Assembly (NCBI GenBank): GCA_014607495.2
Contig: CP053153.1
Location: 4,960,001 to 5,024,000 of the forward strand
Length of the DNA stretch: 64,000 bases
Source: Carposina sasakii
Lineage: Eukaryota > Arthropoda > Insecta > Lepidoptera > Carposinidae
Reading direction: 5' to 3'
Below are positions 1-10,916 of the stretch, piece by piece. The position numbers and the translations under genes were made by a program. Numbering within the stretch: the first letter of the stretch is position 1; every line of letters begins with the position of its first letter. The notes beneath the pieces were generated by a model. It saw only the letters and a program-made list of their open reading frames with translations, made no database searches and was not told where the DNA came from.

Positions 1-1190
1 TGTGCTTTTACGAACACTGTCCCATGTTTTTCCCGAGAATACTATAGCAGTATCATCTGCATATGAGAAGATGTGGCCATTATCAATTTTCATAGAACAG
101 AGGCTGTTGATGTAGACAAGGAATAATGTCGGACCGAGTACACTCCCCTGGGGTACACCGTAGGTGACAATTTGCTCAGAGCTAATAACATGTCCTATTT
201 TTACCCTCTGTTTTCGTTCATGTAAGTAACTTTTAAGTAGTTTCAGAGGTAGTCCTCTTACACCTATATCCTCTAGCCGGTGCAGAAGAATGGAGACGGA
301 TACAGTATCGAAAGCTTTTTTCAGATCCAGAAATACCGCAATACACTTACCTCCATCGTCGACTTTATCAGCGACGGTAGAAGTAAGCGCAATAACCGCA
401 TCTTCTGTTGATATTCTAGGCCTAAATCCAAACTGAGAGTTAGATAAAATATGATATTTATTTAGATATTTGAGAAGTCGAACATTTATTAATTTTTCTA
501 ATATTTTAGATAGTGCTGGTAAAACTGAAATTGGTCTATAGTTTGTCGGATCATTACAGTCTCCACTCTTGTACACAGGTGTGATCGCAGCTTGTTTTAG
601 AGTTCCAGGGAAGATACCCTGGTCGAAAAATTTATTAGCTAAGTCTGTTATAATGGGAACCACTATTTTATGTGCAGCTTTGAGAAAATCAGTCGGTATA
701 TTGTCCAATCCTGGGCACTATCTGATTTTAAGCCCATCAATATTTTATGAACCTCTTCAGCATCGGCACTAATCAAAGCGAATGATGAACATTGGTTTGT
801 AGCTGTGTTTGGGACAGTATTTTGTTGGAGCATCCTACCTGTGGTGATATTATTAGCCAAAGATTTACCAATGTTAGCAAAATATTCATTTACTTTGTCT
901 GCCGACTCGAGAGGATTTGACAACGTGTCTAGTAATGCTAAGTTATTAGATTCTTTTGGCTTACGATTTGTGATGCTATTTATAGCTTGCCATAGTTTCT
1001 TGGGGTTTCTTTGAGCTGTAGATAGCTTTTCTCTGTCATATTTCCGCTTTAATTTTTTAATTAGGCAATTACAGTGGTTACGATATCTTTTATATGTGAT
1101 TTTTAGTATATCATTACACGGATCTGACATTAGTTTCTTTTGCATATTGTTTCGATTTAACTGTAGACGATTTAACGATCTGGTCAAATT
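1..1190 (-). pseudogene. Non-LTR retrotransposon ORF2, reverse transcriptase region (partial, frameshifted)
   Basis: Read on the minus strand this is a LINE polyprotein fragment. About 1187-717 encodes the linker upstream of RT (about 155 codons, ending LKSDSA). The RT core follows: SAPGLDNIP, PISVLPALSKILEKLI, SQFGFR, then AVFLDLKKAFDTV with the first catalytic Asp, YGVPQGSVLGPTLF, and YADDTAIVFSG with the catalytic Asp pair. The RT frame stays open from about 716 to base 1 and continues beyond the left edge. One base appears to be missing from the G run at 713-715. This shifts the frame between linker and RT, so the copy is dead. No endonuclease domain is present: the copy starts abruptly near 1190, as 5'-truncated target-primed insertions do. 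Motif style suggests the Jockey/CR1 group, but the clade is not certain. The RT identity is certain. Confidence 0.93.
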
Positions 1191-1197
1191 GAATTGG

Positions 1198-1250
1198 CCA
1201 CTTCATGAAATGCGACCACTTCATGAAATGCTCGACCATTTCATGAAATG
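1198..1250. repeat. Three tandem palindromic 15-mers
   Basis: ccacttcatgaaatg occurs at 1198-1212 and 1216-1230, and ccatttcatgaaatg at 1236-1250, giving a period of 18-20. The core catttcatgaaatg is a perfect 14-bp palindrome. The block sits exactly at the truncated end of the LINE fragment. It resembles terminal or subterminal repeats of DNA transposons, but no partner end was found. Confidence 0.6.
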
Positions 1251-2483
1251 ATCAATTTTACAATATGGCCACGACATATACAATATGTACTAAATTAATA
1301 GTTTCCATAATAGGTAGGTACTTTATCAGAAGAGCTTTTTTTTTACAAAAGTGTTCCCTGTATCTAAATTTAATTAGGTATTTTGTAAACTTTATTTCAA
1401 CAACTGACTTTATCCAATATCTCAAGGTATAAACGTTATTTAGGAGCCTAGTACCTTATCATTATAATTCTCTATTTAGCCATTATTAGAATTTTTACTT
1501 AGTTTAATGTGAAGACAAACATAAAAGAGATCTCACAAATAAGTAATAACCCTGTTATAAACTAAAAGTCCTCCAAGCATAGCCAACAACGGTAACTAGA
1601 AATACCGCAAGCCATTAAGCCTCTTACACGAAAGAACAAAACGAGTTTAATAAAACAAAACGCAATTTCATAATGAAACAAAACGCAGTTCACTACAGAC
1701 AAAGAGAGTTCTCGAAGCTTCTCGCAAATAAATATCGAGAGAAGTCGCCACAAGCCTCTTATCTGCCGATTGAAAACTTACAGCGGGAAAACTATTAACA
1801 GTGATACTATTGTTTCTCGATTGAAGATACAGTCGTTCTAGTTCAGATTATTAGAGTGCTTTTGGTCAATTAGAATAGAGTTTTCTGCAATTGAAACTTG
1901 TTATGGATTTGTTCGTTCTTTGAATGCAAAATTAACTCGAAATTATGAAAATAGTAAAACAAGAGGCTTCATAGTTACTGCACTTTAGAAGCTAAGATTC
2001 AATTAAGAGCTTCCGAATAGTGACGCCTGATACAAATGAATAGGTATCAATTAAGAGCGTTTATATCTACCTGATACTCTCTTTTTATAGCTATTTTATA
2101 TAATACTAAAGTCAGTACATTATTATGGGTGCTATAACTTAATTACTATAGGACTTAATTAAATTAAGATTTAAGGCTATTTATTCAATGGACACGTACC
2201 TACATCAAGTTTATCCAAATATGATATTGTCGCAAGGATAACATAAAATGTTTTAACATGATTCCTGGAAAACTATAGGGAAAATGTTAAAACGTAGCGT
2301 AACTACGTAAATAGAACAAGAACTTATATTATTATATCGAAGACTTGTGTGAGTTGTTGTTGAATCAAGAGGAAGATAATTAATAAAATGCATTTTATGT
2401 GACTTATAAAAAAGATACCTACTTAAGTATAGTAGATTATAGCTACATAACTACATACATTACCATAGACAGGTACAAAATAG
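1251..2483. other. AT-rich non-coding stretch
   Basis: No coding, RNA or clear TIR signal is seen, apart from a 27-base fragment of family D at 2011-2037 that is annotated separately. The open frame on the minus strand at 1562-1753 has no family motif and is not supported. Confidence 0.5.
2011..2037 (+). repeat. Family D fragment (3' module)
   Basis: cttccgaatagtgacgcc followed by tgatacaa matches the 3' module of the complete family D copy at 27627-27825 and the minus-strand copy at 9643-9681. Only this short piece is recognisable. Confidence 0.6.
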
Positions 2484-2805
2484 ACACACGGCTGTGTTAC
2501 CTAAATGAGGTAGCCCGTGGGGTAAGCACGAACCTTTTTACGCGGCGTAACGCTAGCGACTCGCTAGCAAAATATATGGGAATTGACAGTTTGCTAGCGT
2601 CAAACTGTCAATTACCATAGATTTTGCGTTACGGACTATCGAGAGGTTCGTGCTTACCCCTCTGAACTGAACCATCACAGCTAAGTTTAGCATAGCAGGG
2701 CCACATGTAAAGGATCAGTGACAAGATTTATAGCTCAAACCCTCGAGTTTCTTAGTCGACTATTACGATACGCGATGAAGGAGAGATAAGGAGGAAACTG
2801 CATAA
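2484..2805 (-). repeat. Family A repeat copy A1, split by a nested MITE
   Basis: The left part (2484-2514) begins cacacggctgtgtt and ends ggtagcc. The copy resumes at about 2665 with gaactg, then tttagcatagcaggg and cttagtcgac. Other copies (6420-6636, 58005-58215) run straight from the sequence pairing with ggtagcc to agaactgcag, so the 150 bp in between is a later insertion. Family A has no visible coding capacity and its class is unknown. Confidence 0.8.
2515..2664. mobile_element. Foldback MITE nested in family A copy A1
   Basis: The terminal inverted repeats are ggggtaagcacgaacct (2518-2534) and its complement at 2644-2660. The arms stay imperfectly complementary inward (gtaacg, caaaat, tatgg). 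An inner hairpin, aattgacagtttg/tcaaactgtcaatt, lies at 2581-2613, so the whole element can fold into one long hairpin. It has no coding capacity. Superfamily is not assigned because the target duplication is unclear. Confidence 0.8.
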
Positions 2806-3212
2806 AGCACACTAACTACTACCTACTTTTTTACTCGTAACGGTAGCTAATAATAATAATGAGTCATCAACTCATCAATGACTGATTCTTAGATGCATGT
2901 ATTTAGTTATTAATTTTAATCGACTCATAACAAGAGTTAAGTACATTTATTTACAAGAAACAAAGAGATCAACATTTCACCAAAAAAGTGAGAATGATTG
3001 TTATTTAATTTATATGGAATCGAGAACCGGTAGTAAGAGTGTAAAGGGGACCGAGCAGGGCCGGGTCGGGCGAAGCAATCGAGTCAACCGTTTAGTGTGT
3101 GGTCGCAGAAGCCTGTGACATAAAAAAGCTATTTGCGACAGATGGTAGTCTTGCAGAGTTTCTGGTTTTGACTGAGTCCAAAAGAATACTACTAGTACCC
3201 ACAGCAATTAAA
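2806..3212. other. Non-coding stretch, nothing recognised
   Basis: Overlapping open frames at 2897-3118 (+) and 3010-3207 (-) are mutual shadows without motifs. A small CpG patch (gggccgggtcgggcgaag) lies near 3060. Confidence 0.4.
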
Positions 3213-3672
3213 CGAACACAGATATACACAAAAATATTTCAGGGTTATTCCCGAAATAGTAGCTAGAACTGCAGAATCATAAAGGAGGTGTATTGTACAC
3301 AATAAAGAATAAGCATTAGATCCCACAGGCACGTTTAGCATAGAGGGCACATATACAGGGTGTAACAAAAAGGGTATGTTAAGCGAAAAGCTATGTAAAT
3401 AGCCCACTATAGAGAACCTATCCACAAAATTTGAGATCCGAAATCACATGTTTATTTTTACCGATAGTACGGAGAATTTTTAAATATCTCAGAATTTTCA
3501 TACAACCTTGAAAAAAAAAATGTGATTTCAAGTCTCAAATTTTGGAAATAGGTTCTCTATAGTGGACTATTTACACAGCTTTTCGCTTAACATACCCTTT
3601 CTGTTACACCCTGTATAAATGATCAATAATAAGCTAGCTTATCGCTTGATAAAATGCCCAAGTTCCGGAAAG
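3213..3672 (-). repeat. Family A repeat copy A2, interrupted twice
   Basis: The copy reads cgaaatag-tagctagaactgcag, aggatcataaagga-type sequence, then cacgtttagcatag. It resumes after the MITE with aaatgatcaataataagctagc to about 3672. About 30 bp at 3285-3315 (tgtattgtacacaataaag and following bases) breaks it between aaaggagg and gatcccaca. That insert resembles the 3' tail of the LINE family L seen at 25320-25432. Confidence 0.8.
3356..3613. mobile_element. MITE with about 70-bp TIRs and TA target site (CAGGGTG ends)
   Basis: The left arm from 3354 (tacagggtgtaacaaaaagg...) and the complement of the right arm (to 3615) agree over about 70 bp, including gggtatgttaagcgaaaagc and ccactatagagaaccta. 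TA lies on both sides. The element sits inside family A copy A2 at a TA, and the flanks rejoin to the family A sequence. CAGGGTG ends with TA targets are common among Tc1/mariner-type MITEs, which is inference here because no transposase is present. Confidence 0.88.
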
Positions 3673-4021
3673 AAATGTAGGTCATATAGGTATTCAAGTA
3701 AAGCCACGCATTAGGATAGGGGTATAAGTTTTTCGTACTAAATTAAAGTGACAGTGATTTTTTTTAGAAAAATTGTGAGCTATGCTAGTGCAAGCGGAGA
3801 TAGGTGTAATATTGCTGCTGTAAATCATCTTGTTCATATTTTACAACTATAATAACACGAAATAAAGGAAATTGTGTATTATTTTGTACTGGAGTTCCAG
3901 TATAAATGTGACGTTGAGTAATGAAGCTCTCAGAGAGGGTAGCTAAAGTACTAACGGAATAGACCAACTAGGTAGTCCTATATTACTAGCACTTAGGTAA
4001 TGTATCTACTTATCTAACTAC
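3673..4021. other. Non-coding stretch, nothing recognised
   Basis: AT-rich. No splice-bounded, coding or repeat signal is seen. Confidence 0.4.
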
Positions 4022-4153
4022 ATTTCATAATTTTTAAAGCAATAGCTTTTAATGTTGTTTTGTAATAATGTAGTTTATTGAAATAAAAAGTTCACTTGTT
4101 GCTCTGTAAAGAGAAACAACATTAAAAGCTTTTTACTTCAAAAATTATGAAAT
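4022..4153. mobile_element. Small foldback MITE
   Basis: A 39-base left arm beginning atttcataattttt and ending agcttttaatgttgttt pairs with the complement of 4114-4153 at about 90 percent. The spacer is about 53 bp. It is non-coding, and no target duplication was resolved. Confidence 0.75.
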
Positions 4154-4356
4154 TGTTTCCTTTAAAATCCACGTTTTACCGTAAAAAAGTCAGTCACCAT
4201 TTTGAATTTCTAGCAAAGACATAGCTAATGCAAACTGCCAACATAGATAATATAATATTTTGATGTAAAACGTCTACGCGAGTAATGAGCGGGAAATTTA
4301 AATTAAATGAAGAGTACAAATTAAATTTAAACTTTCTTAGTACCTACTTCATTTAC

Positions 4357-4402
4357 AGCCCTGAGAAATCCACTGTTGGACATAGGCCTCCCCCAACAAC
4401 CT
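4357..4402 (-). repeat. Family F fragment (RTE-like 3' end)
   Basis: The plus strand reads ccactgttggacataggcct then cccccaa. This is the complement of the widespread lepidopteran 'ggaggcctatgtccagcagtgg' end seen better at 20060-20304 and 23952-24100. Confidence 0.75.
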
Positions 4403-6419
4403 ACTTATCTTGTAACAAACAAAACCATGAAATCGAAATCGATTGAACGGTTTAGAAAATAATATTAAATTAAGATAATAATGATATTAATAGGAAACCC
4501 TGTAAAGATGTTTAATAGAATAATGAATTTTTAAATACTATTTAAAACCTAAAATATGTATGTAAAAACTGAAACAAATTACATATATTTCAATATAAAT
4601 TTATTCGTACATAAGTAGTAGGGGTACATACCTATAATGTATGTATAACGAATACATGAAAATTCAAAGAAGAAATAGGTAATTGGCATTATTCTACCAA
4701 AGTCCGCAACAATGAACGGACGTTGACTGATGAAGCTCCGGTGTGCACAACTTTACACGTAGAACAATTATGCTCGTGGAGAAAATTGGAACTAAAAAGC
4801 TCGATATGATACTTGGTCGTGGACCAAATAGATATCGCGAGAAAGTGCTGTAACTAGTGCCGCAGCTTTGCGTAAGCTTTTACGTGGTAGAGTCGCCATT
4901 TTCTTTGGTTACCTGTAACTTATTGCACCTGAGGGAGTGAATTTAAGTGCATTTTGTGGTTGTAGGTAGGTACCTATTTTATTATTAAATGTTATTTTTT
5001 ATCTAGTAGGTAGTATTTCTCTAGTGTTTTTAACTAGCTTTTTTGGGTATGATAGGTAGATTATATTTGCTATAAGTAGGTAGCTATGTGTACATAATGT
5101 TAAAGAAGGAAAATATAAAAGCTTTTGGTTTGAAGTTTAATAGAGTATGAAGTAAGTATTTCATTGGCTTACTCAGTACACATCAGTAACAGTAAGTACT
5201 GACTATTTTAATGAGGCAAATTCAAATACAATATACACATAATTACCTACAGCCTACCATACACTTTTCTACGAGTAAAAGTTGACTAAAAGTACTGAAA
5301 AGCAGAAAACTTTAATTTTAATACACCTACTGCCATCTCGGTGTTTCTAGATGAACTGCCAGCGCATCAAATGTTTAACTAAACTGGCACATTATAGATG
5401 GCGCTACATGTATCTAGTGAACATTAGAAAGTGCCATTCCGCTGAACTTAAAAACGCCGTAAACACCCCGGAAAAGTTTATTGTGTTAAATAAAGATAAT
5501 TTACAAAGTAGCAAAATGGTACCAAAAAAACCTTGTCCGTCATGTACGTACGTAACTTGTGACAGGCAAAGTAATAATAGTAGGTATATTAACAACAGGC
5601 TATGGTTTAAGCATAGGGTTCATGGGTTACAGTTATTATTCTAATTTAGCAATAGTATTGCTAAAATAAAAAGTGAGGAAATACAACAAATTTAATAAAT
5701 CTACCTGAAATTAAATGCCAAGGATTTGACAGTGACTTATTCGTCATCTCGCCCGACAAAAACTCGCCCGATCGGGCGACTTGGCACGTTTCGAATTTAA
5801 ATAATATTTCTGTCGTCAGCTCGCCCGACCATAAAATTGTGAGGTAACTATGTACAGTCAACTAGAAAAATCCTTTTTAAAACGTTTAATATTTATGGTT
5901 GGACTTGAACGTAGGTATAACGTTTATAGTTGACAGTAGATAAAAGCTTATGATATAATTTGTTATGATTTGTTTAGATTATTCCTTGTAGACATAACAA
6001 TAACATACTAGTCCGTCTTGTCATTTGTCATATGAGACGAGAAACTCTGACGGATTTCAATTACAGCCCAGCAAGCTTACATATACCTTCCACTTTGTTC
6101 CGAACTAAGAAAATATGCAAGCAATAAATTGGATCCACGAAGATAGTGGCGACATCGCAGTTAGTAGATGCATTTGTGAAAAAGCTCACCCTTCTTGGAC
6201 AGACATTACAGGGCAATAGAAAAGTCCTTCCCATCTTGGATTATATTTTGTAATTTGTGCTTATGACAGTTCATTACGAAATGTCGGTATAGGTCGCAGT
6301 GGTTGCAGTTAGTTCTACGGTCACTGTGGCTTCTAATTGTATGAACCTTGATGAAAATTTAATTATCTACTCAAAACATGGTACAAAACCTACCCATAAT
6401 TACAAAAAGTTTTAGTATG
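4403..6419. other. Non-coding stretch with a CpG palindrome cluster
   Basis: No supportable gene. A perfect 16-bp palindrome tcgcccgatcgggcga lies at 5764-5779. It is flanked by two copies of tcgtca(t/g)ctcgcccga at 5741-5756 and 5813-5828. The 97-codon frame at 5351-5644 carries no motif and is opposed by a minus-strand frame, so I do not call it a gene. Confidence 0.45.
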
Positions 6420-6636
6420 TCCTGTGCTGATGCGGGGCTTCAATAGAATATATCAGCTGCATCTCTTTCCGTGCACGTCGTAAGAGTCGACTTAGGAATT
6501 TAGGGTATTCACTCAGGTAATAAGCTAGCAACTTATCACTGATCATTTACATCCTGTCCCCGCTGTGGGACCTCCTTTATGATCTTGCAGCTTTGGCTAC
6601 CCCGTTTCGTTAACGCAGCCGTGTTTATATTTATAA
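6420..6636 (+). repeat. Family A repeat copy A3 (near full length)
   Basis: This is the cleanest uninterrupted copy: gctgatgcggggctt, tcagctgcatctctttccgt, gtaagagtcgactta, agctagcaacttatcactga, gtccccgctgtggga, ctttggctaccccgtttcg, cgcagccgtg. It is used here as the reference order for family A. Confidence 0.8.
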
Positions 6637-7108
6637 TGTTTTATTGAGTACATAGAGACATATTCCCCTGAAAAATATGGCATGTATGTTTTTACAGATG
6701 ACGAGGGTAGGATTAGTTAAGTCGACAGTCAACAGTTTGTGTAGCGTTCAAGAAACTGTCCAATTATTTAATATACAAATCTGAATCAAACATGAAGTTA
6801 AGTCTGCAACAAAACATGTGTTTGTGTTTAGTCTACTTGTTCGATAATCGCTAGTCACAATGAGAACATTAATAAAAAGTCTATTTTTACGTTTAAAGGG
6901 TTTAATGGTTAATGCCTAGTTTTATATTACATAGAGATTTATAGTGGGCACCGTGATCACAGCTGGCTTCACATCAAACAAGGCTTACAAAATACTCGTA
7001 AAAAGAACATTAGCTCGACCAGAATATACATGTTATAATCAAAGAATGACGCTCAGTCAGACTTGCCAACCAACATCTATATCTATTCTAACACTGATAT
7101 AAACCTGC
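6637..7108. other. Non-coding stretch, nothing recognised
   Basis: AT-rich. No repeat match within the window and no coding signal is seen. Confidence 0.4.
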
Positions 7109-7914
7109 CCGGCTAGCACGGGCAACGATACACGATATGATAAGTCAAGTTATCGATACCTAGCTGTCAAAATTCGATAAATATAGCCGCCATGTTGAAT
7201 TTTATCGATACAGCGAACATAACCATGCCGGTAACGTTACAGGGCACGATACGATATGATAGATAAAATGCGAGCATGTGCATCGGTTACTATCGATAGC
7301 GCCTAACATGACCGTATTTTGATGTTAAAAATATCGAATTTTGACATCAATTCAAGATATTGTTATCGATGACATTGTAGTGCGCGATAAGCGTAGATAG
7401 GTTAGAGAAATCGAAAATACCTATTATATTCTTTGGTTCGATAGGTTTTCAGTGATATGCTCCTAACTTAATATTTTTAATTTAGTGTTTTAGTTTACTC
7501 GTTTTTAGTTTACATAGGTAGGTCAAAGGTAAAATTAAATGATTAGTAATTGGTATCGATAACATTCAACATGGCGGCTAATATCTATCGTATTTTGACA
7601 GCTAGTCGATAAATAGGTTTATCGTATCGTGTTTCGCTGGTCATGTTAGAGCAGTTAACATGACATCTGATGTCAAAAAGGAAAAAAAGAAAAAAAAAGA
7701 ATGAACGACAATTGAAAAAAAAGAAAAAAAAAATTTTTGACACTAGAAACATTTGTTTAACTTATCCCTCTCCTTATCGTATCATAACACGGGATAAATC
7801 TTAACGTAACGTATCGTTCCATTGGTCATGTTCGCGAAATCGATAATTATGGTGGTATAGATACGATACGAAATCCTTTATCGTATATCTACTTATCGTG
7901 GTCGTGCTAGCCCG
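7109..7914. mobile_element. Family C non-autonomous element C1, ATCGAT-rich
   Basis: The ends are cggctagcacg(ggcaacgata) on the left and the complement of (tatcgtggt)cgtgctagcc on the right. The interior is full of cgatac/atcgat words and holds two inverted ttcaacatggcggct blocks (7190-7205 and 7566-7580), which are shared with C2 at 27499-27857. A purine-rich A tract (about 7680-7735) lies inside. No coding frame is present. It may be a composite of two copies. Confidence 0.65.
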
Positions 7915-9642
7915 GCTGGGCTCAAATATTCATATCCATCACTTGATCCATATGTTTTGGGATACTGCGAATTCAGTATTGATGTTAAGTACTCTATGTG
8001 ACAGCTAGAAGTTGATGGACAAAATACAATGATATCCAGTTAAATTTAAAGCCTCGTTATGACTTTGATTGTGAATTTCATTTTGACCTGGATAGAATCA
8101 GGATCATCTCGTGTGAGTATGCCGTTTGCTGATGTTCATGTCCAGCTGATATCACGTGGGTAAAAGGTACTGGTTTCCTAAGAATTGCTACTGACTTGTC
8201 TAGAAACAGCTAATACTGCTGTTCCCATCTTGAAACCTTGTTTCGCAGTGTTAGTAAAAAAGCCCCATATAAATGCGATATTGTGATTTTGCTCTGTGTT
8301 GACATAATTCGTTCACCGAAGCGAAAGTATGCGATCAGTTCTGATGCTGTGCTTTGCGCCTTATATTCTCAAAATAAGATGTAATTACCGCAGTACCTAC
8401 ATATTGGCCAACGTCCGTGGCCAGTTTGTTTGGCAAACATGTAGCAGAGCTTTAGGATTGTGGCAGTTGGCCCACACATCACAAAGTTACATTTCGCTAA
8501 AAGTGATGTTGAACAATGTGTATGGTGGTCTCTGGCTGCTATTTTATGATGCTGGTCCAGCACATTGGGCCAATATGATGTACGCTTGAACTGTAAAATT
8601 AAATGAACTTTAAATTGGACATTGTAGTTAATGGTTTTACGAAGTGTCCGTGGGAGTAATATAAATACATCATACATGACAAGAGATGTATTTATACAGA
8701 CTAGGCGTGTTAAGAAGTACTTACATCTTCACTATGGTACATGCTAGCTTATGTAATACATTCACACTACCTAGCAAAATTTGTATGTACAACTGATTTA
8801 TTTTGTTTATAAACATATAATTTTAGTGTGACGGTGGCAAAAACATTACCCCTTAATAGGAATGAATTTTACAACTTATAGCTTGAGTATAACTGGACTA
8901 GCTCTTCTACTTTCTTTTACCTATGTTTGGTCTAACATAGAACTTTATTTTACGCTGTTGTTAAATCACTGCACTCGACATGCAGGTAAGTACGTAATAT
9001 TTTCTTCCTTTGTTCGCAGCACACAACATCAATAAAGTGGTAACCTGTAAAAACCAGTGAAGTTAATAAACTCGTTTAGGGTTTCTACCCTTAAAACAAT
9101 AAAACTTTACGACCCATCGTCACGACATGTTTTAATAGCAACAAGTATTACTAACCATTCTATTATGTGAACGTGGCAAAATGACAATATTTCAATAATT
9201 TATATCAAATTGTTTAGTTCCTTAAGTTTTTTGACAAACAAATAACACATACCTACACATTTCACAAACACACGTGCAGCTTTCTCGAAATGGGATAGCC
9301 GATGCACGATCACGAGGAAGATCCCAGAGCCACGGTTAGTATATGCAAACCAAAACAAGTACTATGCGCAAACCGTGAAAAGTTTTTCCTTTTTAGAAAC
9401 GTTCTCATCGCTTATGGTTAGCTTCGTAGAGTGGCAAAAGTGAGTGATGGCTTGAAATCAACTACAGGCGAGTACTCTGCATTTGGAAAACCATGGTTTA
9501 TCCTAATCCCCGGTTATTACTGTCACTCCCATCAATACAAGTCTGCCATATTGACAGCAATTACCAAAGATTGACAAGTGCATTGGAAGACGTTAGTTGT
9601 GAACCTATTTATTTAGAAACTACGAGTATATCCCCGTCAAAT
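7915..9642. other. Non-coding stretch with two opposed open frames
   Basis: Frames at 8329-8589 (+, 86 codons) and 8369-8677 (-, 102 codons) overlap almost completely, and neither shows a family motif. The stretch 8400-8590 is more GC-balanced than its surroundings and may be an old repeat. Nothing else is supportable. Confidence 0.4.
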
Positions 9643-9853
9643 ATTTAATTGTATCAGGCGTCACTATTCGGAAGTTCAAATTGTGGTGGTGAAATTCAAA
9701 AGTGGTGGGCGAACCCTCGATGGATATATCCCCGTCCTTCGAGAGTGGTGCATCGGGCTGTAGCCAAGATCCAGAGTCCCTTTTGAATAGTACTTTAATA
9801 TGGTAAGGGATACACATGGCGGTTACCATCACCCAGCCCACAATATGGTCCAC
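9643..9853 (-). repeat. Family D-related copy (3' module) with a short open frame
   Basis: 9643-9681 is the complement of the D 3' module (atttgaacttccgaatagtg... to gatacaattaaat). The sequence upstream of it on the minus strand differs from the D SINE at 27627-27825. It is open for 77 codons, ending PTTFEFHHHNLNFRIVTPD and then TIKYL. A retroposon sharing only its 3' end with a SINE would be expected of the partner LINE, but no RT motif is visible. Product unknown. Confidence 0.45.
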
Positions 9854-10916
9854 CGATGGTACCCGAATTGTGTTTTTTATAACTCAAATTTAAACTAGTT
9901 ATCCCAACAGTACCAAGCACTGCGTTGCTTTGTCTTTGCTAGTTTGCATACTCTATAACATTTAAGCATGATTCAAACACTACGATAGAGGCGCTACTGG
10001 TATACTGACATTTTGCTGTCAAAGTTTGTATAAGGAATATCGTTTTTAAAATTTCGGGCGCATGTGTTTTAATAATAAGGCGAGGCTGTATGAACTGTAT
10101 AATTGAAAACTAAGCCAAGAGCTACCGAGCTTATACCGTACACATAGCGGTGTACGGTATGCAACAGGCTGGATTACATTTGGATTTACTGAGCATTTTA
10201 CTGTGCAGTTGGTTAAGTAAGATGCAATCTAACCGAACCATACATATTATAGTTATAACTTGCAACTAGTTGCAACTCAATTTTAAACCATTTCTACAAC
10301 AAATTGAAATGCGTTTAGTCTAGTCTAGATGATAATAAAATTAATCAAAACTTTTAGATATATTTAAACGTTTAATTTGTTGTAGATTTATTTGCTTGAT
10401 TCCAACAGTTCACAAAAATGCAGTTTTTGCCTTTGCAAACTAATGGGCTGAATATCTTCCTCTCAATACCGCAAAACCAATATCATAGGGTTAGATACAA
10501 AGTTAGACTCCGTCATTCCTTTGCCATTTAGATACACAGAAGAGGTGATTTAGCAGAAGGGTAATTACAAACAGTATTGGTCTCACGAAGGAAGGACAAT
10601 ATGGAGGTGGTTTAGCAACGTCTGTTCATAGAAATTCGTAAAGACATTGTGTAGTATAGCATTCGAGCTAACGGAAAAGCTTAGATGGAAGCCAAGTATT
10701 TTAGCCAGTGATTTTGTTATTATGCGGTGTGTATTATAAGGATCTGTTTCGAATCTGACACGTCGTTTTTTAAATTAATTAGCAATACGAATTAGGTGAA
10801 TTGATTAAAAATATAACATCGACTGTATGTTAATAAATAAAAAATCTGAAACATGATTAATCTGGGATATGACTTATCCGGAACGTGATATAATGATAGC
10901 TTCGGAACAATTCACA
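9854..10916. other. Non-coding stretch with one hairpin
   Basis: A perfect 11-bp inverted repeat ataccgtacac/gtgtacggtat with a 6-base loop lies at 10133-10160. Nothing else is supportable. Confidence 0.45.

Noticed and set aside
7670..7740. Poly-A tract as a processed pseudogene tail
   Set aside because: No cDNA-like sequence precedes it. It lies within family C element C1.
8329..8677. 102-codon minus-strand frame as a Cys/His-rich protein
   Set aside because: It is opposed by an 86-codon plus-strand frame and has no ordered zinc-binding pattern. It may be an old repeat.
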